Shown here in pieces: positions 37,692 through 47,834 of a stretch of 64,000 nt of DNA. Position 1 is the first letter of the stretch. Every line of letters starts with the position of its first letter. The stretch comes from JBIOJM01 sp044450785. Its GTDB lineage: Bacteria > Planctomycetota > Planctomycetia > Isosphaerales > Isosphaeraceae. The DNA lies in NCBI GenBank assembly GCA_044450785.1, contig JBIOJM010000009.1, positions 4,209 to 68,208 on the forward strand, in the 5' to 3' direction. The position numbers were made by a program, and so were the translations under genes. The notes beneath the pieces are model-generated. The model saw only the letters and a program-made list of their open reading frames with translations, was not told the origin of the DNA and ran no database searches.

Positions 37692-38702
37692 CTACAGGTT
37701 TCTCAAGAACTCCATCACGCCCGCGTTCTGGCGCCACGCCTTCCGGCCCCGCTCCCCTTTGATTTCGCAGGTCTCCAGGGCCCTCGCCTTCATCTCCAGA
37801 TCGACTTCCGCGTACACGTTCGTGGTGGCCAGTGAAGCGTGCCCCAACCACGCTCGGATCGTGTTGATGTCCACTCCGGCCCGCAAGAGATGCGTTGCCG
37901 TCGTGTGCCGGATCGTGTGCGGGCCGACGCGCTTGCTCGCCAGCGAGGGTAACTTCGCCGCTGCCCTTCGAGCGTGGCGCTCGACAAGCGCGTGAACGCC
38001 GAACCGGGTCAGCGGTTCTCCACGGCGGTTGAGGAAAACATGCTCTTCGGGCCTACGGTTGGCGATGAACGGGACCAACTCGGTGACCGTCCTGGCCCAC
38101 AAGGGGCAACGTCGCCGCTTGTCGCCTTTGCCCCGGATGAGGACGGCCGAGATGTCTCGTTTTGGCATGGGTCCGAGTTCGAGATCGCCGATCAACACGT
38201 GGGCGGCCTCATCCGCCCGGGCGCCCGTGTTGTACAGAAACAGAAGCACCGCGTAGTCCTTACGCCCCTGAGCCGTGCGGACGTCGGGCGCCGCCAGTAT
38301 GGCCTCGATCTCGGGCTTCTCAAGGTAGGTCACTAGCGGCGGCGGCGCCTTCTTGAAAGGGATGGACCGTATCCTCCCGCACCAGTTGACGTGCTCAGGA
38401 CTATTCGCGGCGATGAAGCGCGCCAGGGAATGCACTGCGGCCAGGCGCTGGTTCCGCGTGGCGGCGCCACAGCCGCGCTTCTTCTCGAGCTCTTCCAGAA
38501 AGGCGAGGACGCGGTTGGCCGTCAGATCCTCAACGGTGAGTCGGTCGATCGCCTTGTGGGCTCGGCGCGCGGCGAAGGGCAGGAGGAGACGCAGCGTATC
38601 GCGGTAACTGCATTGCGTGTTCCGGGCGAGGTTGCGCTCCCCGATGAGATGCTCCAGCAAGAAACGGCGGACCCAGGAGCCGAGAAGGCTGTTATCTCTC
38701 AT
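37692..38702 (-). CDS. Tyrosine recombinase, third gene of the trio
   Basis: 336 residues from ATG 38702, with AAGGAGG six bases upstream; it overlaps the middle recombinase gene by 11 bases. The N-terminal SAM-like core-binding domain is present (FLLEHLIGERNLARNTQCSYRDTLR). The catalytic residues are visible: Arg in YNTGARADEAAHV, His-x-x-Arg in HTIRHTTATHLL, His in LGHAS and Tyr in TTNVYAEVD. It should catalyse strand exchange of the element ends together with the other two recombinases. Apparently intact. Confidence 0.92.
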   Translation of the reverse strand: MRDNSLLGSWVRRFLLEHLIGERNLARNTQCSYRDTLRLLLPFAARRAHKAIDRLTVEDLTANRVLAFLEELEKKRGCGAATRNQRLAAVHSLARFIAANSPEHVNWCGRIRSIPFKKAPPPLVTYLEKPEIEAILAAPDVRTAQGRKDYAVLLFLYNTGARADEAAHVLIGDLELGPMPKRDISAVLIRGKGDKRRRCPLWARTVTELVPFIANRRPEEHVFLNRRGEPLTRFGVHALVERHARRAAAKLPSLASKRVGPHTIRHTTATHLLRAGVDINTIRAWLGHASLATTNVYAEVDLEMKARALETCEIKGERGRKAWRQNAGVMEFLRNL

Positions 38703-39645
38703 CGTGATCCTCCTTCCAAACGTAGTGGTCAAAGCGGGTGGCCGCCTCGTGCAGCAGTTCGGGCGTCATGCTGAGGTAGACCTGCGTGCCTCGGAGATTC
38801 GCGTGTTCCAGGTACGTCGACATGGAGGGAAGCAGGCTCTGGACGTCGGCCCCTTGCCGGTACCAAGAAGTCAGCCGATGGACGGCGAAGCTGTGACGCA
38901 AGTCATGCAGGCGCGGCTGACAGCGTCCGGCGTCCGACCGACGGATTCCGGTGTGCTCCCGCAAGCGCTGGAAGGCTTCTTGGATCGTATTCTTCTTCAC
39001 CCGCGTACCGGATCGTGTCGTAAAGAATGGGACGTCGCCATGGGGCAAGTGAACAACTTGCTCGGGTCGAGTGGCCGCGTAACGCCCGAGGGCTTGGCCC
39101 AGGTGCGTCCCGATGGGTATCCGACGGCTCTTGTAAAACTTGGTCCCTCGAATCGTGATCGCCGCATCCGTCAGGTCGACGTCGCCCCGGTTCAGCGCGA
39201 CGGCTTCACCCAGACGCAGCCCGGCCCCATAGAGCAACAGGATGAGGGTGCGCAACGTGATGGGTTCGAGGCAGTTGGGTCGCGACTGGTAGGAGTCGGT
39301 CCCGCGCAACAGCCGACGTAGCTCCTCACGGGAGTAGATGTAAGGGACGAAAGGCGGGGGCCGCTGGGGGGTCACACGAGGCAGCGGTGCCGTGGTCAGG
39401 TAGCAGTGTCTCAGGACGTAGCGATAGAACCTGGACAAGTTACCGTAACGTACGTGCCACGATCGGGTACCTTGCCGCCGGCCGTCGAGGAAGCGCTTCA
39501 CCTGTTTCGGCCGGACCGCAGTGAGGTCGGCCGTCGGGCCGATAAAACGAGCGAAGGCTCGTAGGTCCTTCGCGGCGGACGTGAAGCGATCTCCCAGAGC
39601 TTGGCGGTAATTCACGTAGCGATCGACTATGTTCTGAAGTTTCAC
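38692..39645 (-). CDS. Tyrosine recombinase, middle gene of the trio
   Basis: 317 residues from GTG 39645, which overlaps the previous stop as GTGA; GGAGG lies about 10 bases upstream. The N-terminal domain (VDRYVNYRQALGDRFTSAAKDLRAFARF) is complete. Catalytic residues: Arg in YGAGLRLGEAVAL, Lys near TKFYKSRRIP, HDLRHSFAVHRL, LEHAN and the nucleophile Tyr in GTQVYLSM. Apparently intact. An upstream in-frame ATG exists at 39795, but the sequence between is encoded over the first recombinase gene and is not protein-like. Confidence 0.92.
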   Translation of the reverse strand: MKLQNIVDRYVNYRQALGDRFTSAAKDLRAFARFIGPTADLTAVRPKQVKRFLDGRRQGTRSWHVRYGNLSRFYRYVLRHCYLTTAPLPRVTPQRPPPFVPYIYSREELRRLLRGTDSYQSRPNCLEPITLRTLILLLYGAGLRLGEAVALNRGDVDLTDAAITIRGTKFYKSRRIPIGTHLGQALGRYAATRPEQVVHLPHGDVPFFTTRSGTRVKKNTIQEAFQRLREHTGIRRSDAGRCQPRLHDLRHSFAVHRLTSWYRQGADVQSLLPSMSTYLEHANLRGTQVYLSMTPELLHEAATRFDHYVWKEDHDER

Positions 39646-40370
39646 AGGAGTTCCTCCAGGTCCAAGTCCGCGACGCGGCGCAGGCTCCCGAGGTCCATGC
39701 GTGTGTACCCACGGGTGGTGTTGGTATCCCGGTGTCCGAGGTGATCGCCGATCTCCTTCAGGGACAGACCTTCTTCCAAGAGATGGGACGCACAAGCGTA
39801 ACGGAGGGTGTGTGACCCATAGTGGGGCAGCGACAGGCCGAGAGCGTGCAAGCGTCCCCGTTCCACCTGCCCGATGGCCGCACTACTCAGGGGCCGAAAC
39901 GGCGCTCGCGTGGTCAGGAAGACTTCCCGCCGAAAGACGCGTGGTCGCACCTCTTGGAGGTAGCGAAGGATCACGGCGCCGACGGAGTGGCACAGGGGGT
40001 AGACTTGCTGACGCCGGGTCTTGGAGCGCGTCACGGTGAGCAGATCGCGCTCCCAGTCCAAATCCTCGAGGCGCAGGCGACCGACCTCCCCACCGCGCAG
40101 CCCGTAGACCGCCAGCAGCATCAGCAAGGCGCGATCCCGGATGTCGATGGGCTGGCTCCCTTCGGTTGTGGCCAACAATCTCCGCACGTCTTTCCAGGAG
40201 GGCCCGGCCGGAAGCGTTTCCTCGGCATAGATACGCGGTGCTCGGATTACCTCCGTCAAGCCACTACGGCACCAGCCTTTCCGCCTTGCAGAGAGGGGCT
40301 CGGCGCTCGACGCGGAGCGAAACTTATGTGGTGCAGTTCCGCGAGCCCTATGCAAGTCTAGGCCATGCAA
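39642..40370 (-). CDS. Tyrosine recombinase, first gene of the trio, N-terminally truncated
   Basis: The frame gives 242 residues. From about residue 35 (GLTEVIRAPRIYAEETLP) it is a normal catalytic domain with Arg in YGLRGGEVGRL, HTLRYACASHLL, LGHRD and Tyr in TTRGYTRMD. The usual ~130-150 residue N-terminal core-binding domain is missing, replaced by ~35 residues (RARGTAPHKFRSASS…) encoded by sequence next to the right inverted repeat. I infer a deletion that joined the gene's middle to the element end, so the protein is probably non-functional. The true start is unknown. Confidence 0.7.
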   Translation of the reverse strand: MHGLDLHRARGTAPHKFRSASSAEPLSARRKGWCRSGLTEVIRAPRIYAEETLPAGPSWKDVRRLLATTEGSQPIDIRDRALLMLLAVYGLRGGEVGRLRLEDLDWERDLLTVTRSKTRRQQVYPLCHSVGAVILRYLQEVRPRVFRREVFLTTRAPFRPLSSAAIGQVERGRLHALGLSLPHYGSHTLRYACASHLLEEGLSLKEIGDHLGHRDTNTTRGYTRMDLGSLRRVADLDLEELL

Positions 40371-40383
40371 ATCCGCTTGGCGG

Positions 40384-40409
40384 ACATAACCAACTCCGCC
40401 ACATAACCG
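40384..40409 (-). repeat. Right 26-bp inverted repeat
   Basis: Reverse complement of the left repeat at 32808-32833 with one mismatch (A/G). It lies immediately outside the truncated recombinase gene. The 270 bases from here to the next gene contain nothing recognisable. Confidence 0.75.
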
Positions 40410-40680
40410 GCGAAGGCTCGGGGGCGGGAACGGAAGCGGTAATGGGGTTGGACAACCGTGGAAGACACGATACGAGGAATCAACCTGTGCGCTGAGGATG
40501 AAAGCCAGGGGATTTTACTTTGAGGCAATCTCAAACCCCTCGGTGGGTGTGAATGTGCGCGACAAGCTCTTGCTACTTGATGATTCTCCACTGGTGAACG
40601 GCGACCACTTGAAAACACGTCGACCCGCTACTTAACCTTAAGGTTCGCATTGTGTCACTGATGGCCCGGGAGAATTTGCG

Positions 40681-41268
40681 ATGAAAGGCTTTTCTGCGCT
40701 CGGCATCATCGGCGTACTCGCGATTGGCGGCTGTGCAAAGCCGACCGTGGCGGAACTGGAGAAGGCCTTGGATCATTTCGAACCCGAGTCGCTGGCCGCC
40801 GTCTACGGGGATGGCAGGTATAGTGTGTACATGGACGACCGAAAGCGAGATCTGCTAGCCGCGTGTTTAGCCCGCAAGGGAAAGCCAGGCATTCAGGCCC
40901 TAATCGGCCTTTTCGGCTCAGAATCTACTATCAGGGCAAGCTATAATGAAAGTTTCTTTGGTGACGGTAACTATGTAATCCAGGGAGATATGTCGGGCAA
41001 ACGATACAAACGCCATACCTACGAGGTTGGCGACGCCGCCCGAGACGCGATCGTCGCGATTGGCCCGCCCGCCGTGCCCGCGCTGAGCGAGGCCTTAGCG
41101 GACAGTCAGCAACTGGTCCGCCAACGAGCGATAGAGGCCCTCGCAACGATTGGCCCGCCCGCTGCGTCCGCGCTGCCCCTACTGGAGAAACTGGCCGGCA
41201 CCTCAAAGAAAGATTCCGGCCTAGCACACGACGCGATCTACAAGATCCGCAGCAAGGCTGGCCGCTAG
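40681..41268 (+). CDS. HEAT-repeat lipoprotein
   Basis: 195 residues. The N-terminal signal IIGVLAIGGCAKP has a lipobox with Cys at about residue 18. The mature part contains two to three HEAT/PBS-lyase-like helical repeats (AARDAIVAIGPPAVPALSEAL, RQRAIEALATIGPPAASALPLLEKLAG). Such repeats mediate protein contacts; no enzymatic role is seen. The gene stands alone between the RIT-like element and the vapBC relic. GGGAG lies about 9 bases before the ATG. Confidence 0.78.
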   Translation: MKGFSALGIIGVLAIGGCAKPTVAELEKALDHFEPESLAAVYGDGRYSVYMDDRKRDLLAACLARKGKPGIQALIGLFGSESTIRASYNESFFGDGNYVIQGDMSGKRYKRHTYEVGDAARDAIVAIGPPAVPALSEALADSQQLVRQRAIEALATIGPPAASALPLLEKLAGTSKKDSGLAHDAIYKIRSKAGR

Positions 41269-41429
41269 CTGGTGCCGAATTCGCTCGATTCCCGCACCCG
41301 GGTTGGAAACCCACCAACCGTTGGAGTGGGGCTACGCAAAGGGGTCAAGCGCCGATTTAGCGGTTTCTACGCCGCATGTCCAAGAACGGCTCCTGACCCT
41401 TTCTCCATCGTCCTGCTCATGCTCGAGTT

Positions 41430-41520
41430 TCAGGGTGCGAGCCAGTCCATGACGCGCAAGCCGGGGATATTGGTGAAATCGCGTACGTTGTGCGTCACAA
41501 GCGTCAAGGAGGAAACTCAT
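41430..41520 (-). pseudogene. Relic of a VapC-type PIN toxin with a large internal deletion
   Basis: On the minus strand ATG 41520 starts MSFLLD, the usual VapC beginning. After six codons the sequence continues, one frame over, as LTLVTHNVRDFTNIPGLRVMDWLAP and a stop, which is the C-terminal signature of PIN toxins. About 100 codons that should carry the acidic active site are gone. The start overlaps the antitoxin relic stop as ATGA, as in intact vapBC operons. Not functional. Confidence 0.75.
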
Positions 41521-41639
41521 GGCTCAAAAGGCTCGATCGGCGGACGCTGCTGGGCGCGGCGGCGCTCATAAACCGATTCAATGTATCGGTCCAGTTCCTC
41601 GGCGTCTTCAGCTTCGGCGTCAGGGAGCCTGTGCGGTAG
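41517..41639 (-). pseudogene. C-terminal relic of a VapB-like antitoxin
   Basis: An open frame without start codon reads EDAEELDRYIESVYERRRAQQ, then PPIEPFEP and a stop overlapping the vapC start. It is acidic/basic helical and positioned like an antitoxin C-terminus. The N-terminal DNA-binding part is missing; its place is taken by the 3' end of the NHL-repeat gene, whose last bases overlap this frame. Confidence 0.6.
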
Positions 41640-43701
41640 TCAAGGCGATCTGATCGACCCCTCCCGCGGCACTGAACGTGATCGGCACGTTCCAGATGAA
41701 GCTGCGGATCTGGCAGAGATTCGACGTATGGTTGCAGACGAATGTCTTGAGCGAGAGTCGAAGCTCGAGTTTGTCACCGGCAAGGGCGGCCTTGGCCAGT
41801 GGCACGGTGATGCTGAACTTCGTTGACGGCGGCTTCACGTTCTGGCCTGCCGGCGTCACCTCCGGCCCGAGGATGCCTGCGTTGTCCGGCGTTTCAACCA
41901 GGTAGGTCATCGGGACCAACTCGTTGAGCTTGAGTTCCTTGGGCAACGGGATCGTGACGGCGAGTGTGATCGACTTTCCGGGCGTCGTCTCAACCGCCGG
42001 CACGGCGATCTCCTTCGCATTCGTGAAAACCGGAGCACGGGCGGCAAGCTGTGGCGGCGACAGTCCTTCGAGCGAGAACGTCGTGACCTTCTCGGTTTTG
42101 AGATCGATCATCCGGATCTTGTGGTTGTTGGTGTCGGCGACGTACAGTCGCGAACCGGCCGCGCTCAGTCCGCCGGGTTGGTAAAAATGAGGAGGATCGT
42201 CGCTGTCGCCGGGCTTGTGCGAACCGACGAAGCTCTTGACCGACCGAGTTTTAGGGTCGCAGATCTTGACCTTGTTGTTGTAGGTGTCGGCGATGTAAAG
42301 GTGACCGCCCGCGTAAGTCACTCCCAGGCAATGCTGGAGCCGGACGGCCCCTCCCCGGCCATCGTGATCGCCGAACTCCATGAGGCCCGCCCCGACGATC
42401 GTGCGGACCAGCGGGCCGTTCGCTCGGTTGCCGGTGATGACTCGAACTCCGGACGCTTCGGAATCGGCGACGAACAGATTCTCACCGTCGGTCGCCAGCC
42501 CGCTCGGCTGAGCAAACCTGGCCGATGCGGCCGTACCGTCTTGGATGTCCTCGCGGCCCGATCCGGCAAACACCCGGACTGTGTCGGCCGTGCGGTCGAG
42601 CTTCCAGATCTGGTGGGGGCCGGCCATGGCAATATAGATCGCCTTGTCGCCCGGAAGCTGGATCAGGTCCCACGGGCTGGAAAGCGCGGTCGTCCTGGCT
42701 CGCCCCGACGCCGGCGGGCCGACGATGGTGCGGGCCTGGGTGCCAATGCCCGCGATCGTCGAGACCTTGCCATCCTTGAGATCGATGGCCCGGATCGCGT
42801 GGTTCTCAGTGTCGGCGACGAAGAGCGTCTCACCCTCGAGGCACATCCCTTGGGGACGGTTGAAGGTGGCCACCTTGAAGTCGCCGTCCTCGAAACCTTC
42901 CTCGCCGCTGCCGATCACGACCGAATTCTCCCCTTCCAGGTCCTTCTGGATGATCCGGTTATGACCGGTGTCCGCGATGAATAATCGCTTGCCGGCCGCG
43001 TCGGCGAGCACCTTGCCCGGGAACAAGAGGGGACCGTTCGACGGTCGCTCCATCTCAGGGGTGAATAACAGTGGGGTCAGGTTCAGCTCACCTCTGGCCT
43101 TGTGCTGTTCGACGAGCCGGCCGATCTCGCGGTCAAGGACGTCATAATTCCCCTCGCCGGGTGCCGACCCGCGGTACTTGCCGTTGGCGTCGATCAGGAC
43201 CAGGGTCGGCCAGCTCTGGACGCCGAAGTGTCTCCAGATGACCATGTTGGCGTCGTTGACCACGGGATGCTTGATCCGGTATTCGCCGACTTTGCGGCGG
43301 ATGTTCTCGGTGTCGCGTTCGGCATCGAACTTGGCGCTATGGACGCCGATCACCACCAGCTCGTTCTTGTACTTCTCCTCCAGATTCGCCAGGTCAGGTA
43401 ATATGTGCATGCAGTTGATGCAACAATACGTCCAGAAATCGAGCAGCACGATCTTGCCGCGCAGCTCGGCAAGCGTGATCGGACCGGAATTGATCCAGTC
43501 GACTCCCCCCCTGAGGCTGGGTGCGGGACCTTGGCGGAAGGATGTCAGCTCGATGTGGGGATTGAGTCCGAGATCAGGATCGGGGTCGACCGGAACGGAG
43601 ATCTGCAGCAGAGTACGAACGAAGACGATGGAGATCATGATGACGGCAACAGCAGCGATCGCAGCCATTAGCCAGCGGGTCGAAAAGCGATTTGGACGCA
43701 T
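41620..43701 (-). CDS. Membrane-anchored thioredoxin-like / NHL-repeat protein (NHLRC2-like)
   Basis: 693 residues from ATG 43701 (CGAGG about 9 bases upstream). An N-terminal transmembrane segment (WLMAAIAAVAVIMISIVFV) is followed by a TlpA/thioredoxin-like domain with the active-site motif WTYCCINCMHILPDL near residue 90 (CxxC type). Five to six NHL beta-propeller repeats follow (RLFIADTGHNRI, TLFVADTENHAIRAID, LYIADTYNNKV, LYVADTNNHKIRMID). A C-terminal beta domain of ~130 residues ends the protein. The CCINC thioredoxin plus NHL order is that of the NHLRC2 family, whose biochemical role is unclear. Probably periplasmic and redox-active. Confidence 0.88.
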   Translation of the reverse strand: MRPNRFSTRWLMAAIAAVAVIMISIVFVRTLLQISVPVDPDPDLGLNPHIELTSFRQGPAPSLRGGVDWINSGPITLAELRGKIVLLDFWTYCCINCMHILPDLANLEEKYKNELVVIGVHSAKFDAERDTENIRRKVGEYRIKHPVVNDANMVIWRHFGVQSWPTLVLIDANGKYRGSAPGEGNYDVLDREIGRLVEQHKARGELNLTPLLFTPEMERPSNGPLLFPGKVLADAAGKRLFIADTGHNRIIQKDLEGENSVVIGSGEEGFEDGDFKVATFNRPQGMCLEGETLFVADTENHAIRAIDLKDGKVSTIAGIGTQARTIVGPPASGRARTTALSSPWDLIQLPGDKAIYIAMAGPHQIWKLDRTADTVRVFAGSGREDIQDGTAASARFAQPSGLATDGENLFVADSEASGVRVITGNRANGPLVRTIVGAGLMEFGDHDGRGGAVRLQHCLGVTYAGGHLYIADTYNNKVKICDPKTRSVKSFVGSHKPGDSDDPPHFYQPGGLSAAGSRLYVADTNNHKIRMIDLKTEKVTTFSLEGLSPPQLAARAPVFTNAKEIAVPAVETTPGKSITLAVTIPLPKELKLNELVPMTYLVETPDNAGILGPEVTPAGQNVKPPSTKFSITVPLAKAALAGDKLELRLSLKTFVCNHTSNLCQIRSFIWNVPITFSAAGGVDQIALTTAQAP

Positions 43702-44032
43702 GCCATGGACCTCGTGATGGTGGCAGGTCGGATCGATTCGCCGGCACGATGGCGCCGTGAATCCACATTCGGCATTGTAAACGATGGGACCTCGTTCGGC
43801 ATGATTTTTTCGGAAGTTGGCCCAGCCGGCCGCGAGCCGATGCCATGCTGCGGCGGAGCAACGCGAATGACGACCGGGCGCGCGCGGCTGGCGATCCGGC
43901 GGTCGAAGTGTTAAGATGCCATGGAGAGTTTCAGGATGAGCGATCGCGTCCGTGGGCGGCGCGTGGTGACGCTGGAGCGTGATCCGCGGGGGTTGGCGGC
44001 GTACCAACAACCGGCTGAGGGGAGCGGCCACC
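43702..44032. other. Divergent intergenic region between the NHL gene and prs
   Basis: About 330 bases. A minus-strand TACAAT (43774-43779) about 70 bases before the NHL gene could be a -10 box; a matching -35 is not obvious. No gene was recognised. Confidence 0.3.
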
Positions 44033-45031
44033 ATGGGCATGGACAAATCCCTGATCTGTCACGACGACTCATCCAAGAAGACCGATCCCTTCGGGGAATT
44101 GAAGGTCTTTGTCGGCACCTCCAGTATGGCGCTGGGCCGCGCCATCTGCGACCATCTGGGAATGGAGCTGGCCCGCTCCGAGACCCAGATCTTCAGCGAG
44201 GGGAACGTCTTCGTCCGCGTTCAGGAGAACGTACGCGGGCGCGACGTTTTCATCGTTCAGGGGACCGACTACCCGGTCAATGACAATTTCGTGGAGTTAC
44301 TCTTCTGGATCGACGCCTTCAAGCGTGCCAGCGCGACTCAAGTGACGGCGGTCATCCCCTATTTCTCGTACGCCAAGGGTGACAAGAAGGACGAGCCGCG
44401 AGTCTCGATCCGCGCTCGCGTCTGCGCCGACTGCATCGAGGCGGCGGGAGCCGACCGCGTTCTGACCATGGACCTGCACAGCCCCCAGATCCAGGGTTTC
44501 TTCAAGGTCCCCGTCGACCATCTTCATGCGATGCCCGTCCTGGTCGATTACTTTCGCGCCAAGGAGATTCCCGACCTGGTCGTGGCGGCGCCCGACGTCG
44601 GATTCGGCAAGCAAGCCTACAAGTTCGGGGAGATGATGCATGCCCCGGTCGTCTTCGGCAACAAGACGCGCCGTGGACACGACGAGAAAGCCGAGATGCT
44701 CGACATCGTCGGGCAGGTCAACGGCAAGAACGTCTTGATCGTCGACGACTTCACCATCACGGGCGGGACGTTGATCGAGATGGCCGTCGGCTGCAAGAAA
44801 CGAGGCGCCAAGGATATCTACGCCTGCGTCTCGCACGGCGTTTTCTCCCGGGGCTCGGCCGCCAAGATCGAGCAGAGCCCCATCAAGGAACTGGTGCTCA
44901 CCGACACGCTCCAGTACCGCTTCGAGCCGCTCGCTCCCTGCTGCAAGATCGTGAGCGTCGCCCGCCTTTTCGCTGAAGCCATCATTTCGATCCACCGGCG
45001 GGAGAGCGTGAGCCGGCTCTTCAATTACTGA
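44033..45031 (+). CDS. prs: Ribose-phosphate pyrophosphokinase (PRPP synthetase)
   Basis: 332 residues from ATG 44033 with GAGGGGAG about 8 bases upstream. It makes PRPP from ribose 5-phosphate and ATP, feeding pyrimidine, purine, His and Trp synthesis. Motifs: VFVGTSSMALGRAICDHLG near the start, YFSYAKGDKKDEPRVSIRA (ATP flexible loop), LTMDLHSPQIQGFF and the PRPP loop VLIVDDFTITGGTL. The residues RQDRK…PR of the classical loop are replaced here by KGDKKDEPR, so it belongs to a divergent branch. No operon partner; the palindromic hairpin follows 28 bases later. Confidence 0.93.
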   Translation: MGMDKSLICHDDSSKKTDPFGELKVFVGTSSMALGRAICDHLGMELARSETQIFSEGNVFVRVQENVRGRDVFIVQGTDYPVNDNFVELLFWIDAFKRASATQVTAVIPYFSYAKGDKKDEPRVSIRARVCADCIEAAGADRVLTMDLHSPQIQGFFKVPVDHLHAMPVLVDYFRAKEIPDLVVAAPDVGFGKQAYKFGEMMHAPVVFGNKTRRGHDEKAEMLDIVGQVNGKNVLIVDDFTITGGTLIEMAVGCKKRGAKDIYACVSHGVFSRGSAAKIEQSPIKELVLTDTLQYRFEPLAPCCKIVSVARLFAEAIISIHRRESVSRLFNY

Positions 45032-45059
45032 GTGGACCGGAGGAAAGGATCGTTCAGGT

Positions 45060-45087
45060 GTAGGTCAGGCTTTCCAGCCTGACCTAC
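45060..45087. repeat. Perfect 12-bp-stem palindrome after prs
   Basis: GTAGGTCAGGCT, a 4-base loop TTCC, then AGCCTGACCTAC. It lies 28 bases after the prs stop and 42 before the AAA+ gene; TATTTGCTCTTTT follows, so it may also act as a terminator. The GTCAGGCT-TTCC-AGCCTGAC core looks like a dispersed palindromic repeat (REP-like). Confidence 0.7.
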
Positions 45088-45129
45088 TATTTGCTCTTTT
45101 CCGCGGTTCCAATTAGAGGCAGGCGAGCG

Positions 45130-46566
<1,437 letters not shown>

Positions 46567-46591
46567 GAAGATCGATCCCGGAGGGCCGACC

Positions 46592-47731
46592 ATGCCGCTC
46601 TTTGAGTATTCGAAGTGGGACGACACGCAGCAGTTCCTCCCTCAGTCGGCCGACCGGGTATTCGACCAGCTCGCGGAGTATCTTCTCCAGTACGGCGAGC
46701 AAGTTCTCCGAAACATGGAGGAGCTCGAGGACGAGATTCCGGAGATCGTGGATCTGCTGCGGAAGGAAGGTCTGATCGAGCGGGACCGGGAGGGGCGGTG
46801 GCGGGTCACGCCTCGAGGCGTTCGGCGCATCGAGGACCGCGCGCTCGACGACCTCTTCCAAACCTTTCGCCGTGATGCGCTCGGCCGCCACGACACTCAG
46901 GAGAAAGGCGAGGGGAGTGTCCCTCTCGAGGACACCCGGCCTTACGTCTATGGCGATTCGCTGACCAACCTGGACCTGCACGAGACTTTGAAGAACGCCT
47001 ACGTCCGTCAGGGGGGCGGAGTTCCGATCCGGCTCAGCCCGGACGACTACGTCGTCCACGAGACCGAGTACCAGACTCGGTGCGCCACGGTGGTGCTGAT
47101 CGACATGAGCGGCTCGATGGGCCGGTTTGGGAAGTACTATACGACCAAGAAGGTCGCCCTGGCCCTCCAGGCGATGGTCCGGGCCCGGTATCCGCAAGAC
47201 TCGCTGCAGATGATCGGCTTTTATACGTTCGCCAACCTGATGTCGGAGCGGGAGCTCCTGAACTCGGCGCCCAAGCCGGTCAGCCTGTTCGACAGCCGCG
47301 TCCATATCCGCTTTGACCTCGATCATCCGCCGGGCCGGGTCCCCCAGCACTTCACCAACATCCACGCCGGCCTTCGGCTGGCACGCAGCGTCCTCTCGCG
47401 GCAGCCCGCCGCGAACAAGCAGATCATCGTGATCACCGACGGTGAGCCCACCGCCCACATCGAGGGGCGGGAAGTCGTTCTCATCTATCCACCCGCCGAG
47501 AAAACGGCCGCTCACACGCTTGCCGAGGTCAGAAACTGCGCGAACGCGGGTATCCGCGTCTCGAGCTTTGCCTTGATCGAAGATTACTTCTATCTCGGAC
47601 TGGTCAACTTCGTCGAGGAGATGGCCCGCGTTTCCAAGGGCGTCGCCGCCTACTGCTCGACCGACGACATCGGCAACCTCGTCTTCGACAGCTTCATCGG
47701 CGGCCGGCGGACGCGCAGGTATAATCCGTGA
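46592..47731 (+). CDS. VWA-domain protein partnered with the AAA+ ATPase
   Basis: 379 residues from ATG 46592 (GGAGGG about eight bases upstream). N-terminal ~130 residues are helical (LLRKEGLIERDREGRWRVTPRGVRRIE resembles a winged helix). The von Willebrand A domain begins near 165 with an intact MIDAS: DMSGSMG, the Thr in HFTNIHAGLR, and ITDGEPT. The fold ends with EEMARVSKGVAAYCSTDD…GGRRTRRY. MoxR-VWA pairs typically act in protein or metal-cofactor maturation. Signal sequence absent. A diverged partial copy of the 3' end is found at 48475-48597. Confidence 0.88.
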   Translation: MPLFEYSKWDDTQQFLPQSADRVFDQLAEYLLQYGEQVLRNMEELEDEIPEIVDLLRKEGLIERDREGRWRVTPRGVRRIEDRALDDLFQTFRRDALGRHDTQEKGEGSVPLEDTRPYVYGDSLTNLDLHETLKNAYVRQGGGVPIRLSPDDYVVHETEYQTRCATVVLIDMSGSMGRFGKYYTTKKVALALQAMVRARYPQDSLQMIGFYTFANLMSERELLNSAPKPVSLFDSRVHIRFDLDHPPGRVPQHFTNIHAGLRLARSVLSRQPAANKQIIVITDGEPTAHIEGREVVLIYPPAEKTAAHTLAEVRNCANAGIRVSSFALIEDYFYLGLVNFVEEMARVSKGVAAYCSTDDIGNLVFDSFIGGRRTRRYNP

Positions 47732-47834
47732 AGAGGAATCGCGTCAGAGCGAGCTAAGGGCCGATCTGTTCACGAAAAAACGGGGCGATTAGAATCAAGC
47801 TCTGGTGCAACGAGACGAGGAGAGGATACTTATT

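Larger units (their letters stand above)
32808..40409. mobile_element. Putative recombinase-in-trio (RIT-like) element with BlaI/M56 genes inside
   Basis: Two 26-bp sequences in inverted orientation, matching at 25 of 26 positions, bound 7.6 kb. Next to the right repeat are three tyrosine recombinases in one direction with overlapping ends, the arrangement described for RIT elements. Also between the repeats are a BlaI-like repressor and the M56-TlpA gene. Whether these regulators are cargo, or the left repeat is a remnant of another event, cannot be decided from one copy. No target duplication was recognised. The recombinase gene nearest the right end is truncated, so the element may no longer move. 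Confidence 0.5.
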
